Below, in pieces: positions 32,746 through 44,400 of a stretch of 64,000 nt of DNA (position 1 is its first letter; every line of letters starts with the position of its first letter). The notes beneath the pieces were generated by a model. The model was not told the DNA's origin. It did not search any database and worked only from the letters and a program-made list of their open reading frames with translations. The translations under genes were made by a program, and so were the position numbers. This stretch comes from Athripsodes cinereus (taxonomy: Eukaryota > Arthropoda > Insecta > Trichoptera > Leptoceridae): assembly GCA_947579605.1 (NCBI GenBank), contig OX388314.1, forward strand, positions 186,001-250,000. The letters run 5' to 3'.

Positions 32746-33655
32746 TTGAGTTATAGGTATTCTTGAAGAGTTTAGTCGGTAGACAATATTAACTACAATA
32801 AACTAATGTTACTTTATTTTATTTTTTCTATAAATTGTTATAATATTAGCAATGTCATTGAGCAAACAAAAAATCAAAGAACAATAGGTGAGTTTATGAG
32901 TACTTGTATATTAGTATTTTTATATTGAAAAGATACTGAGTCCCATTACATTCAAAATAATTGTTTAGAAATGTTCATATCCTACCTGAATTAAATTTTA
33001 ATATCAATAACTATTTAAGGCTGCTATTAAAATTATCACTGATTTTTTAAAATCTTAAACTAAAGTAAAACAAGTGTAGGTAAATGAAAATAACTATTTA
33101 TTGTGGGAACACTTGAGGCATTATACATCAGTGACATTATACATTACAAGACTGTGTATTTTAGACCCAATTCAAGCAAAAATATACTTCCTATCATTAC
33201 AATATAAGGTTTAAATTTTTATGAAAAAATGAAGGGTGCAATATGAGAAAGTAATTATTAGAGTGGTGTCCCTTTCTAACACATTCCTGGTAAATAATAA
33301 AATCATATAATTATATTAGGTATGTGTAGCACAACCATGTGTTAGAGTGGGACAGTACTGTAACAATTTTAGTATATCAAGTTGAATGTATTTTCAAGGA
33401 GGTGCACAGCCTTGTTACATATTTATAATATTTTTTGATCTCATAGACAGGTGAGATTTGAGGGCAACAATAACATACATAATTATGATTTAGTACAGCA
33501 CAGCACATCTCTGATGGGAAGTAAGAAAGGGAGAAAGCATTAGGAGAAATAATTGAAAGTTATGAAAAAAATATATCAAAATTAAGTTTATACACACATA
33601 ACATAAAATATGTCGTTAATTCAGGTCTCCTTTAATATAATAATAATAAAAGACA
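32746..33655. other. Intergenic, no gene recognised
   Basis: AT-rich sequence without recognisable coding potential. Confidence 0.35.
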
Positions 33656-33659
33656 ATTT

Positions 33660-33965
33660 ATATTTGGCGCCGTTTAATGATCCGTGACCATCTCAAGGGC
33701 GCCATGGCTTTTCTTGAAAAGCAGTGTTTTCAACTTACTCCTGAACGTTGCAGTGGGTTGGTTCTGTCTTAAGTCCGCTGGCAATCGGTTGGATAGCCTA
33801 GTAATCACAGCAATTTTAAAATTTTCGACGCCGGGACCCTCTACAGACGGACGCCCGAAGCTTTTTCGTTTGTAACAGTGGCGCATTCGTTGTGTTTATT
33901 CATGATTTGTTCATTGCCTTATAAATTTCGATAGATAACGCAAATTTATAAAGAAGGAAAAATAA
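33660..33965 (-). repeat. LINE 3'-end fragment
   Basis: The minus frame 33674-33886 encodes the extreme C-terminus of a non-LTR reverse transcriptase: NRLPADLRQNQPTATFRSKL followed by KTLLF. A partly matching inverted copy lies at 34575-34778, so the two make a large imperfect palindrome around 34.2 kb. Confidence 0.6.
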
Positions 33966-34124
33966 AATACGAATTTGCTTGTACTCAATGTACGGTAAAT
34001 AGAAATAAATATTTGGTCTCCCACTATTTTCCATAAGTTGTCGAGTGTCATGGAATAGGCAAATGGTCTCAAAACTTCACATAATATATACTACAATTTG
34101 CACCTATTCTGAATGTACTATTCC

Positions 34125-34390
34125 ACACCATCACAGTACATCCCACAAGTGGGTAGCCAGTATACCAGCCGCATGTACTAAACATGCAAGCCGTCCTTTC
34201 TGTGCCAACAAAAAATTAAGATACTTGGAATTTAACATTTCATGTGTCTTCATTTTTTCGAACACCTGAAAACTTACGGAAGAGTTGGAGACCACTTCTT
34301 TGTCAAGTGCTCCAAGGAAAAACGAAAGAATCCTGAATGTCTTATTTTTTATTGGCACAAAGAGGACAATCTGCATGCTTATTACTTGTT
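34125..34390. repeat. Dispersed repeat, inverted pair
   Basis: The unit seen in PRMT7 intron 1 (CCATCACAGTACATCCCACA, then GCCGTCCTTTCTGTGCCAAC, then TTAAGATACTTGG) occurs here. Part of it returns in inverted orientation at about 34325-34385, where the reverse complement contains CTCTTTGTGCCAATAAAAAA. Confidence 0.5.
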
Positions 34391-34574
34391 CGACATGCTG
34401 TAGAGGTACCTATAGCAGTCAGCAGATAGCAGTAATATTAAGTTCATAATTTATTATCCTGTGTTCCCCTCAGTCAAATTTTATATTTCTTTCCTCTAAA
34501 TTTAAAAGCCTTATGATGCAGTATTTCATTAATTTTTATCGATCATACACTTCTTAACCTTTCTATCAGATTTA

Positions 34575-34778
34575 TAAATTTGTGTGTTATCTCTTAAAAT
34601 GTATAAGGCAATGAACAAAAATTATGAATAAACAAAACGAATAATGCGCTGCACCGTTACGAAACGAAAAAGCTTCGGGCGTCCGTCTGTTGAGGGTCCC
34701 GGTGTCGAAAATTTTAAAATAAATTGCTGTGAATACTAGGCTATCCCAATCGGTTCCAGGCAGTTGGCCCCGCAACGC
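34575..34778 (+). repeat. LINE 3'-end fragment, inverted copy
   Basis: Shares AAAAGCTTCGGGCGTCCGTC and neighbouring words with the complement of 33660-33965. It is interrupted at its right by the Harbinger-type MITE at 34782. Confidence 0.6.
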
Positions 34779-34781
34779 TAA

Positions 34782-34933
34782 GGCTAAGTTCACATGTAAC
34801 GCGCGTCTAGAAACCCTTATATTATTTATACAACCGTTCACAAGAGCGCGCGTCAACGCGCGTTGATGTTCATGTGAACGCTTGTAAGGTAAATATAAGG
34901 ATCTCTATCAAAATTTGCCATGTGAACATAGCC
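34782..34933. mobile_element. PIF/Harbinger-type MITE
   Basis: A 152-bp element with ends GGCTAAGTTCACATG and, reverse-complemented, GGCTATGTTCACATG. It is flanked by TAA at 34779-34781 and 34934-34936. A 3-bp TWA target duplication and GGC-type ends are the signature of PIF/Harbinger elements. The middle has a GC-rich near-palindrome (GCGCGCGTCAACGCGCG). Confidence 0.8.
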
Positions 34934-35052
34934 TAAAGTAGGGTTGTAACGGATGTCACTGCGGATACGTATAGGTAATAGGGTGGATCACTTTTGTATG
35001 AAATTTTTTTTTTCAAATGTCGAATTGGAATACCAGGTAAAAGTTGCCTTAA

Positions 35053-35513
35053 GGGTCGTTCACATACGTTCACTTTCAGTGATCACTCCGGATGATCCTC
35101 CAAGATGAACAAGTGTGAACGACCGTTTCATCACTAGCGATGACGGAGGAAAGCGATTACCACTCGTCATAATTTTGATGAAAGGTCCTTTCACTGAAAT
35201 GACCATAAACAAGTTTCATCTTATTATTTGTTTTATTCTCTATGAATTTGTATTGAATGTCAGAATCATATACAAAATTATTATGCAGTCGAGAGCTATA
35301 TTAATTTATTTTAAGTGTTATTTTTAATTTTTGAATTTGTTTAATTATTTTTATACGAAAATACGTCAAACTACATACAACATGTCTGAGAGTGTTGACA
35401 TGGCAGTGAAAGCATAGGATGAACAAATGTGAACAGACGTGTTCACTTTCGATGAACAGGTTTGACCCTGACACTCTGGATGATCATCCAAAGTGAAGCA
35501 ATGTGAATGCTAC
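35053..35513. mobile_element. TTAA-type MITE, intact copy 3
   Basis: A 461-bp copy of the same family as 25198-25668, in opposite orientation, flanked by TTAA (35049-35052) and TTTA (35514-35517). It looks very similar to copy 2, which points to recent mobility. Confidence 0.85.
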
Positions 35514-35744
35514 TTTATATAATTTTAAATAACACCCCTTAATTTGAAAGTTCTAGCTTAACAGCAAGAGGTCCCGCCATAGACTTAAAATTTCATTTTT
35601 TAAGTTTTTACAGACGCTTTGTTTAGTACACCCTATTAACAAATATTAACTAAATATAATATGTTATGCATATAAATGATAAGATAAAAGTATATTTTAG
35701 TTAAGAGAATCATTTATTTCAAAAATAAACACAGTTTCAGAAAG

Positions 35745-38135
35745 TTGTGTCGGTATGAATAACGTCATTTTTTATAACAAAAATCCTTTTGCGTCTCAAA
35801 CTTTCCACTTTTGGCACCTCAAACATGTGCTAAACAGAATTTTTATTCACTTGACGAGCTTTTAAAATGCGTCTTGCAGCTAGTTCTCTAATCTGCTCAG
35901 GCGTATTTGTTATCGTACTCAACAACAAGTTTTCTGGATGAACAAAGTAACTGTTCCGAATTAAAACAGGGTCCACAATCGCTAATAATTTGTTCGACAA
36001 ATATCTAGTGCTGTTATTTTGTAGCTTCCATAAATGTTTTGAACCATCATACCAATTTGACGTGCAAATGATTTAGATCCTGCAGTATGGCCATCCAAAT
36101 AGGAAAACAAATGCCTCAATAGCAACTCACTGGCGTGTAAGAGACAAATTATTCAATGCAATGGTAGAGGTGACGCTGAGTTACGAAATCCGCTATAACA
36201 CATTTTAACAAAAATTGAGTTATATATGTCGTTGGATTCGTAATCGAATTGTCTATAACTTTAGAAAATTGTTTACTTGAAAACATTCACCATTTTTTCA
36301 GAAAAAAATAAATAAAACGAGGTTGAGAAACGAATCCCACTATATCACTTAATGTCCCTTTCAATATCCCCTATAACACAACCAACCAATAAGAGTCCAG
36401 TATTTTCAAAAAATCAATATGGCCGCCGGTACAAAATTGTTCTTATCTGATGAGTTTGGCGTTCTGGGTTCTCTTAAATAATTGCAATTTAAACTGATTC
36501 ATAATGAGTGATCAAGATTTTAATGTTAAAAAATGTAAAGAAAATAGAGGAAGGAAAAAGATAAGTCATACAGGAAGTTGAAAAGTTTACTTACAACGCC
36601 AAACACGGTAAGTAAATATTGACATATTTTGAGTGAATTTCGTGCGTTTTGCTGTATTTATTCAGTGGCGCGCAGTTCTGATGTGACATAGGTGAACACT
36701 TTTTTTTATCATGCTATTTATGAAATAAAAATAAATATTATTATGATGAAATAATTCAGGTATATTATCATTTATTGAAAATAAATCTGCATAAAAAAAT
36801 ATATGCATAATAAATAAAATGTCTCCGAAACATTTTTGTGCCTCAGCCAAAGTCATCAATTTTTTTATGTACAATATAGATTATCATTTCTTCCACGTAA
36901 TGCGAATTCTTACTTGATGTTTAAAATCACCTTTTTTTGTAAGTTGTATAATCAAAACTAAAATTGTATGCCTTTCGGTACTTAATAAGACGTATTTATT
37001 TTGCCGACAAAAATAAAATAAAACCGGCAAAAATAAAATCTAATTCGAATACAAAACTTTTCTAAGGGAAAAAATACTCGAAAACGGGTGGGGCCAATTT
37101 ACATTTGAATTAGATTTTGTTTTTGATGGTTTTATTTTTTGCCGCCAAAAATAAAATTTACTTCGAATATAAATTTCCTAAAGTTTCGTACATATTACTC
37201 AACAACGGGTGGGGCCGCTTAAGTTTGATAGTTGCAATTTTTTTCCTATAAAAAAAGTTTTTGAAAAATTTGGTGACCAAAAAATAATTCTACATACGGC
37301 AACAATTTCCTCAAGTTTCGAAAATATTACATTTTCTGTAGAAAAAAGCAAGTAATAAAACGTATTTTGTTAATTCATTTAAATTTACGTTTTTATTGAA
37401 ATATAAATACTCATGCTTTATTTATATAAAAAAATAATTGTTAAAATAGAATATCAGCATTTTAATTTATTGACGCCACTGGAATAAATTATCATGTTGC
37501 ACTTAAATGTAGTTCTAACAAAATCCACTATATCATCCTGTGTGTCTTACGAAACCCGCTTTAACATCATGTGCCTATCAAAAGCCGACACGTGAAATTT
37601 TATTTATACAAAATGAACCGTCTTTTTTTATTTAATCACAATATTTATTTTAAAAATAAATTGTTACACCAATCTTACAATCAATAAAGTTATTTTATTT
37701 TAAAAAAGTTTGCTTAATACTTAAATAATAGTTTTTATCGATTTTCTCTGTATTACAAAAATGTGTTATAGCGGATTTCGTAACTCAGCGACACAATTAT
37801 TATAGTCTATTTTCCAAAAGACCAATCACGCTTCCCAATTTTCCTGTGTTTGAGGTTGTTCCATCACATCCAACAGCCGTTATACTCTCTGGTGATATAT
37901 TTTCAGTCGTCAAAAAGCCGTGGATAGCTCTTTTAATATTTCTTGCACTGCCCGATGTTGGAAACACATACCCAACATAAACAGATCCTGGTTCTTTAAT
38001 AATCGAAACATGTTCCTCTGGTACAATCACTCTCAATCTTTTCGATCCTTTTAAAACAGTTTTAGCCGTCTGGTTTTTCCTTCCATCGAAATATAAGGTA
38101 GGAGTTTCTATTACTCTTTCTTCTGTTTAAACTTG
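35745..38135 (-). pseudogene. Transposon-like protein pseudogene, split by insertion
   Basis: Two minus-strand blocks belong to one family, common as uncharacterised proteins in arthropods and cnidarians. The upstream block (37800-38135) reads TPTLYFDGRKNQTAKTV, RLRVIVPEEHVSIIKEPGS, FPTSGSARNI and ITAVGCDGTTSNTGKLGSVI. The downstream block (about 36165 down to 35850) reads IICLLHASELLLRHLFSYLD and GHTAGSKSFARQIG, then after a frameshift VDPVLIRNSYFVHPENLLLS and IRELAARRILKARQ before a stop. Between them lies the 1.6 kb element at 36170-37794. The first block stays open, but a stop follows LLENRL, a Trp codon is a TGA before IICLLH, and at least one frameshift exists. It is non-functional. The function of the family is not known to me. 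Confidence 0.7.
36170..37794. mobile_element. 1.6 kb TIR element inside the pseudogene
   Basis: Perfect 33-bp inverted ends (CGCTGAGTTACGAAATCCGC then TATAACACATTTT) are at 36174-36206 and 37758-37790. The next four outer bases (GTGA and GTGT) nearly match, giving about 37 bp. No target duplication is evident and no transposase is encoded. The interior has diverged repeats around AACGGGTGGGGCC (about 37083 and 37205). Confidence 0.8.
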
Positions 38136-38464
38136 CTCAAACGAAACAAAGTTAAAGGTATTATGTAATATAAAAGCAGATTTTAATTTTATTTCATAGG
38201 TTTAATAAAAAATTTGGTTGGTTTTGCAATCGTTATTTTGTGCGTGTATCTTTATAATTTTATCACCATAGATAACCGATTGTGTTAAAATTGTAATGCT
38301 AACGTTGGTAAGACTGATTTCTATTATATTTTTATATTGTCTATGGTGCATTGGTGTACGCTAGTAGGAGAGAGCCGCAGTCGGGTAGTTTAATTTTTCG
38401 GTTCGATGCTCGGAATTATCGCAGAATATCTCATCAATCCGAGTAGCTTACACATCGCATCATT
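38136..38464 (+). promoter_or_regulatory. Trailer hitch 5' region
   Basis: Sequence upstream of the trailer hitch start codon. It becomes GC-richer between 38350 and 38420 (GAGAGAGCCGCAGTCGGGTA), where the transcription start probably lies. No TATA box is clear. Confidence 0.4.
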
Positions 38465-41400
38465 ATGAGTTCGGGAATGCCGGAGCTTGGCTCCAAGATC
38501 AGCCTTATATCCAAGGCCGATATTAGATACGAAGGAAGACTCTTCACAGTGGATCCTCAGGAATGTACCATCGCCCTAGCTAGCGGTAAGTTGTCATAAT
38601 GTCTTCCTAAGTCTTAATATTCGTATAGTACGCCTTGCTCTTGTGTGGAAGATGGCTGGTGCTCACGTATTACCCTTGTATGTGGCATCTTGGTCTCTTG
38701 CGGAATGTTATTGCCCCCATTATCTTTGCTTGTGCGATGAACTGCGACTGGGTGATTTGGCGGGTTTTAGGTATAGTCTATGACGCTGGATATTTGTGTA
38801 TTTACCTCTTATCTACATAATATTTTCTTTGTGATGATAAATGTTTGTGTGTAAAGTGTATTTCCATGTCATAGTCGACTATGGAGAGAGTGTAAATAAA
38901 ATGATTCAACGAACTTAACCCCACAATGAGAATTCAGATTCAATTATGCTTATGACGGATTAGTAGTGTTTTATTTGTGCAGTATCTGGTGACAAGTGTA
39001 GCAGTCAAAGTACGTTGGTTTTGTTGGAGCCAGAGGATTTCGGTAGAATGTTCTAGCAAATTGCATTTATTGTTACATGTCTGCAGGTACCTACCTGTCA
39101 CACGAATGAGTACCCATAGTACAATATGATAGTTTATAATAATGACAGACCTTTGCAAAACCTGCCTAATTCCTACCCATTATTAATGGTATATTCTTAA
39201 TAAGATAAATGCTAATCATAATGTAACATTATTATTATATTGTATACTTGGTTAGTGATAATGATAAATCTTGTCTTGTGTTATATTACATCAATGGGAA
39301 GAAGTAAATTGCTAATTTTATTGTTTGCAGTGAGATCGTTTGGCACAGAAGACCGTGAGACGCAATATCCAGTAGCACCACAGAACCAAGTGTACGACTA
39401 CATATTGTTCCGGGGTTCAGACATCAAGGACATCCGCGTGGTGAACAATGTGCCCTCCATGCCCAATGACCCGGCCATCATGCAGCTATCCATGCCAGCT
39501 TCACTGGGTGGTGCCCCACCTTCGGCTGGGTACCAGCAGCCTCAATTCAGCCATCCAGTGGTGGGCCCCACCCCGTATCCTCCGTATCACCCAATGGGTG
39601 GCATGCGTCCTGCCATGCAGCCACTCTCCAAGCCCAGTGAGTTGCCTCTGACACAGCAGCCTCCTCCCCCTGTGACTGCCAATCTCTCCCAGCCACCTCC
39701 GCAACCTCACAAAGACCAAGGTTCTCTCTCTCTACTCTTATTAGTTAACTCTCGCATGTCTACTGCTTGTTACTGCCTGCTACATCACATCACGCTGATC
39801 TGCCCTGAACAATATTATTTGTGGTTATTCTTCTGCTTGTAATGTTGGTGTTGGATATGCAATACTTTTTGAATGTCACATAACTTGTAATAGTAGAAAT
39901 TTTGTTTCTAATATAATTGTTTGTTTGTGGGAAATTATACTCCATGTCAAAAAATGTCATCTATCAATTTGAATTAGTATTGTTTTGCTTTGACTTATAT
40001 TGGGTAATCCTTTTTATCTTCGAATATCACAAAATGTAATGTGCGTATTCAATATAATTAGGTGAATATGTCATCATTAAAAAATTGTAGATTTCCCTAC
40101 ATTCATATGTCAGTTTGTCCAAAAATCTGAATTGTACAGTTTACCACTAACATACTGATGTGTAGCTACAAGTAGATTTCATAGAGCCCATGTACCATGT
40201 TTATATTTGCAACACACTGTGTAGGATGAATGTGTGAAAGTAGAGTAGATGCATTGTAGAGTATATTATATAAGTGTGTGATTGTATTCAGTAATTACAT
40301 CTTCTTCAGATCAGCAACTGTGTTCATATTTAGGTTGAGGATATAATACTTGTGAGAAAGTAAACAAGTCTCTGATGGTCATAGTAATCAATGTACATGT
40401 ACTATGTAAAACATTGGATGCATATACTAATAATATATTGTCGTTGCAAATTCAAAAAGAGACATGTGGGCACATTTTTATTTAGGCATACTCTTTTAAA
40501 ACTGTTCATTAAAGCATTAAAATTGTAGCTTGGACTTTTTATTATCATGTGATATTATTCTTTAAGTATTGAATTTTAATATTTGATACTAAGAATCACT
40601 TTATAAAATGGTTATGATATCATTATAAGCAGTTTATTCTAGAAATGTCAAAACATTTATGAATTCACATCGACTGTGCTCAGGACAAAGGCATCAAACC
40701 ACAATTTTGACAAAAGTCATTTTATGTTTTAAAGTCAATCATTTGTGTCTTTTACACATTCTGGCAAAAGCATTCAATTCCCAAACGTCTAGTTTTTTAT
40801 AAAAAATGCAAAATATTTTTTTTAGCTAGGGCTTAATTGCAAATATCCAATAGGACAAAGGACTCAAACAGCATGAGTTAAATTATTAACACCAAAAAAA
40901 TTCATCCAGACATAATTTTACGGCGAGGTAAAAGGCATCAAACCACATAACCCCAAATATGCGACATACATATCTCTTTAACATGTTGCTAAAGTTTGTC
41001 AGGACAAAGGATTTAATCCACATTTTTGTTAATTTTTTGCTTATAACTTGGTAATTTCTGAATATTTTCTCTTAAATTTTTATGACATAATAAGAAAACT
41101 ACATTACAAAAAGTTGGTAAAATAATAATGACAATAATTTGAAATTTTCTTTATCCTACAGTTTTTTGCTTCTCCTATAAAATTTGACCAATGTGGTTTG
41201 AATCCTTTGTCCTGAGCACAGTCGACATGTCCCCTTTTTGAATATGCAACGACGATATATTATTATATATGTGTAGTTACAGATATTCAATATAGTGATT
41301 CTCATACCTATTTAGTGTTTTTTGTGTGTATTATAAATAACAGTCATTATGTCGGCCGGTGTGGTGCGGACGTAACGCTTTTGCCTTTGAGTGACGAGGT

Positions 41401-44400
41401 CCCGGGTTTGATTCCCGGCCGGGGCAAAGTGAAGAATGACCTTTCTCAAACTGTCCTGGGTCTGGGTGTTACATGTATATGTGTGTATTGTCGCGTTAGT
41501 ACCCATAATACAAGATTCATATCTTAGTTTGGGACTAGCTCGATCTGCGTGAATTGTCTATGTGTGTTATGTTATGTATTATATGTGAGGGTGTTGGTTT
41601 TCATTCCGGGTGATTGATTGTCTTGTCATATTGATTGTTGCTGTCTACAGACATGTCATTGGTTTAGGTTATTGCCGTGTGAATATGGTACAGTGAAGGT
41701 ACTTACTGTACATGATTACTTTTTATTATTTATTTTGTTGCATGTGATATTTTTATTATACATAGTATGTATTGCATTCATTAGTATATGGACTCGACTG
41801 TGCTCAGGACAAGGCATCATCAAACCACAATTTTAGCAAAAGTGGTTTTATGTTTCAAAATCAATCATTGGTGTCTTGTACACATTCTGATAAAAGGGTT
41901 CAATCCCCAATCGCCTAGTTTTTATAGAAAAACCAAACTTTTTTTTTCTAGGACTTGATTGCAAGTATCGAATAGGATAAAGGACTCGAAATGGCACGAG
42001 TTTCATTATTAACACCAAAAAAATTTCATCCAAACATAACTTTACAGCGAGGTAAAAGGCATCAAACCACATAACTCCAAACATGAGTCATACATGTCTC
42101 TTATGTAGCTAAAGCCTGTCAGTACAAAGGACTAAAATCATTTTTTTATATTTTTTTTGCTTATAACTTAATAATTCCTGAATATTTTTTGCTTCTACAA
42201 AATTTTACTAATGTGGTTTGAAACCTTTGTCCTAAACACAGCGATTTAACAATGGATATGCTATTGCTGAGAAGAAAAGTTAGCTGAACATTGAATGAGC
42301 ATATTAGAAGAATTAACTGATGCAAGAGGAGTGTTGTGAAAGAATGTGTGTACATAAATTACGATAGTTTGGAGGTGTGGAAAGAATGAAGGACCAAGAG
42401 AATAACTAACCTGAAAGAGGGGGTGTGATGAAGCATGGGTGGCCGAGAATCACGTTAATAAAATTCTCAAGGATGGCTGTGTGTTTAGTAGGAGAATGGA
42501 GGTGTGGAAAGAATGAAGGACCAAGAGAATAACTAACCTGAAAGAGGGGGTGTGATGAAGCATGGGTGGCCGAGAATCACGTTAATAAAATTCTCAAGGA
42601 TGGCTGTGTGTTTAGTAGGAGAAATTGATGTGTGTTTGGAAAATTGTATGAATGCAGAAGATGCGAAAGAAGCATGTAAGGATAGATCTATATGGCATTT
42701 CTTCTCTCTGGGATACGATGAGCCCACTTGGGATACGATGAGTATTTAAGAAAGTTAAAACTGTTTAAATTTATTTCCACATTATTTTCTCATTATCTCG
42801 ATAATTAACCTTCAATAATTTTTGAGAACTATCACATTTGATTGTGTACATTGGAATTTGAGGCAGGTGTTCCAATAGACAAGTGTAACATATTAAATTC
42901 AGTGATGAGGTTTGCCATGCATTCCGAAAAACTAGATCTTTTGTTGACATCAATAATATTTTGGACTATTTGGGACTGTGAATATATTTCAATTCTTAAG
43001 TATTTCTCTTAGATTTGTAACATTTTATAATATATTTCTCTTGATGTTTGTGAAGGGTTATTGTAGTTAATTATTAAGTTTTGTCTTTTAAATTTATTAT
43101 ACAACTTTTCGTTTCATTAGGTGATAATATTTTGTCTTTGTTTACTCGTAACTTTAGTTTGCGAGATGTGATTCTGTCCTATGTCTGTGTCAGTCAATTG
43201 TCTATGTGATCCCGTAAGCATGAGCCTATATGTGTCTTGTTTATTAATTTTATGTGGAAGCAATCACAGATAACTCTCATCGCTACTTGGTCTTTGCTTG
43301 GATTGTATCATGTGTATTGCTATGTGCTACACACGGCTTAAATATTACTATTTACAATATAAAGTTTATATTTATGGAATGATAATGTTAATGATGATAA
43401 TATGTTCAGGTTCTATGTTGGAGATGATAGGGGGAGGATCCCGTAGTGAGACTCCAGTGCTTCGTAAGAGTCCCACTGTGGAGCAGGGGACTCAGATGGG
43501 TCCCCCGCAGGTGGCTCCTGGTGCCCCCAGTCACTCTGGGCAGCAGCAACAACAGAATCACCTGTCACAGGGCAATCAGCAACAACACCAACAGCAGCAA
43601 CACCAGAATAGAAACAATAACAGAATGCACAACAACAATAGAAATCAACAGAACAGGCCACGTTCTCAGAACAGAGTCAGTATATATTCATGGAATGATT
43701 ATTATATTTTAATGTATTCAATCATTTATTGTATCTCATTTTGTTAACTAGAAAAACAAACAACATTAATGAATTTAATTAAATATTATACATAGTATTA
43801 ATTGCAATTATTATCTCTAAAACTATACAATCTAATAAGGCTGTGAATTATTGGTCTTCAATTTTATGTGGGAAGTATTTTGATTGATATGTTTTGTATT
43901 GAATATCACCCTTTATTACTAGTGCACTTGTGGTCGTGGAATGACTACTCAAGAGCCCAAAGAAAAATCAATAATAAATATTATTTATTTTATTTTATTT
44001 TATTATATAACATTATTCCATAACTTTTCATTGGTTTGTACATTATTGTAACTACAGACTGCTCTGTGGAGATTATAGTTTAAATGTGAAGTGGAGATTA
44101 TGACTTTTGAGTTTGAGGTGGTCGGTAGCCTGGTGGCCTGGTGGTAGAGTCTCAGACTTTCAATTGAGAGACCTGGGTTCAATCCCATCTACTGCTGACC
44201 TACTCCACCTTCACAACACATCCATATTTCTTACTGTGAGAGTGTCTGGGGTGTATTTGGGTTTATTCCAAATCCAGATTCATCTTTTAATAAAAAAAAC
44301 AAATGTAGATTAGATTCTATCAGTATCTTGTTGATATCTGAATGTAGTAAATATCTGTAGTTAATCTGATGGGATAATGTGTTGTGTTATATTTCCAGAA

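Noticed and set aside
41345..41430. Possible tRNA gene with a strong B-box
   Set aside because: The arms do not close into a full acceptor stem, and the sequence continues into a non-tRNA body as in a SINE.
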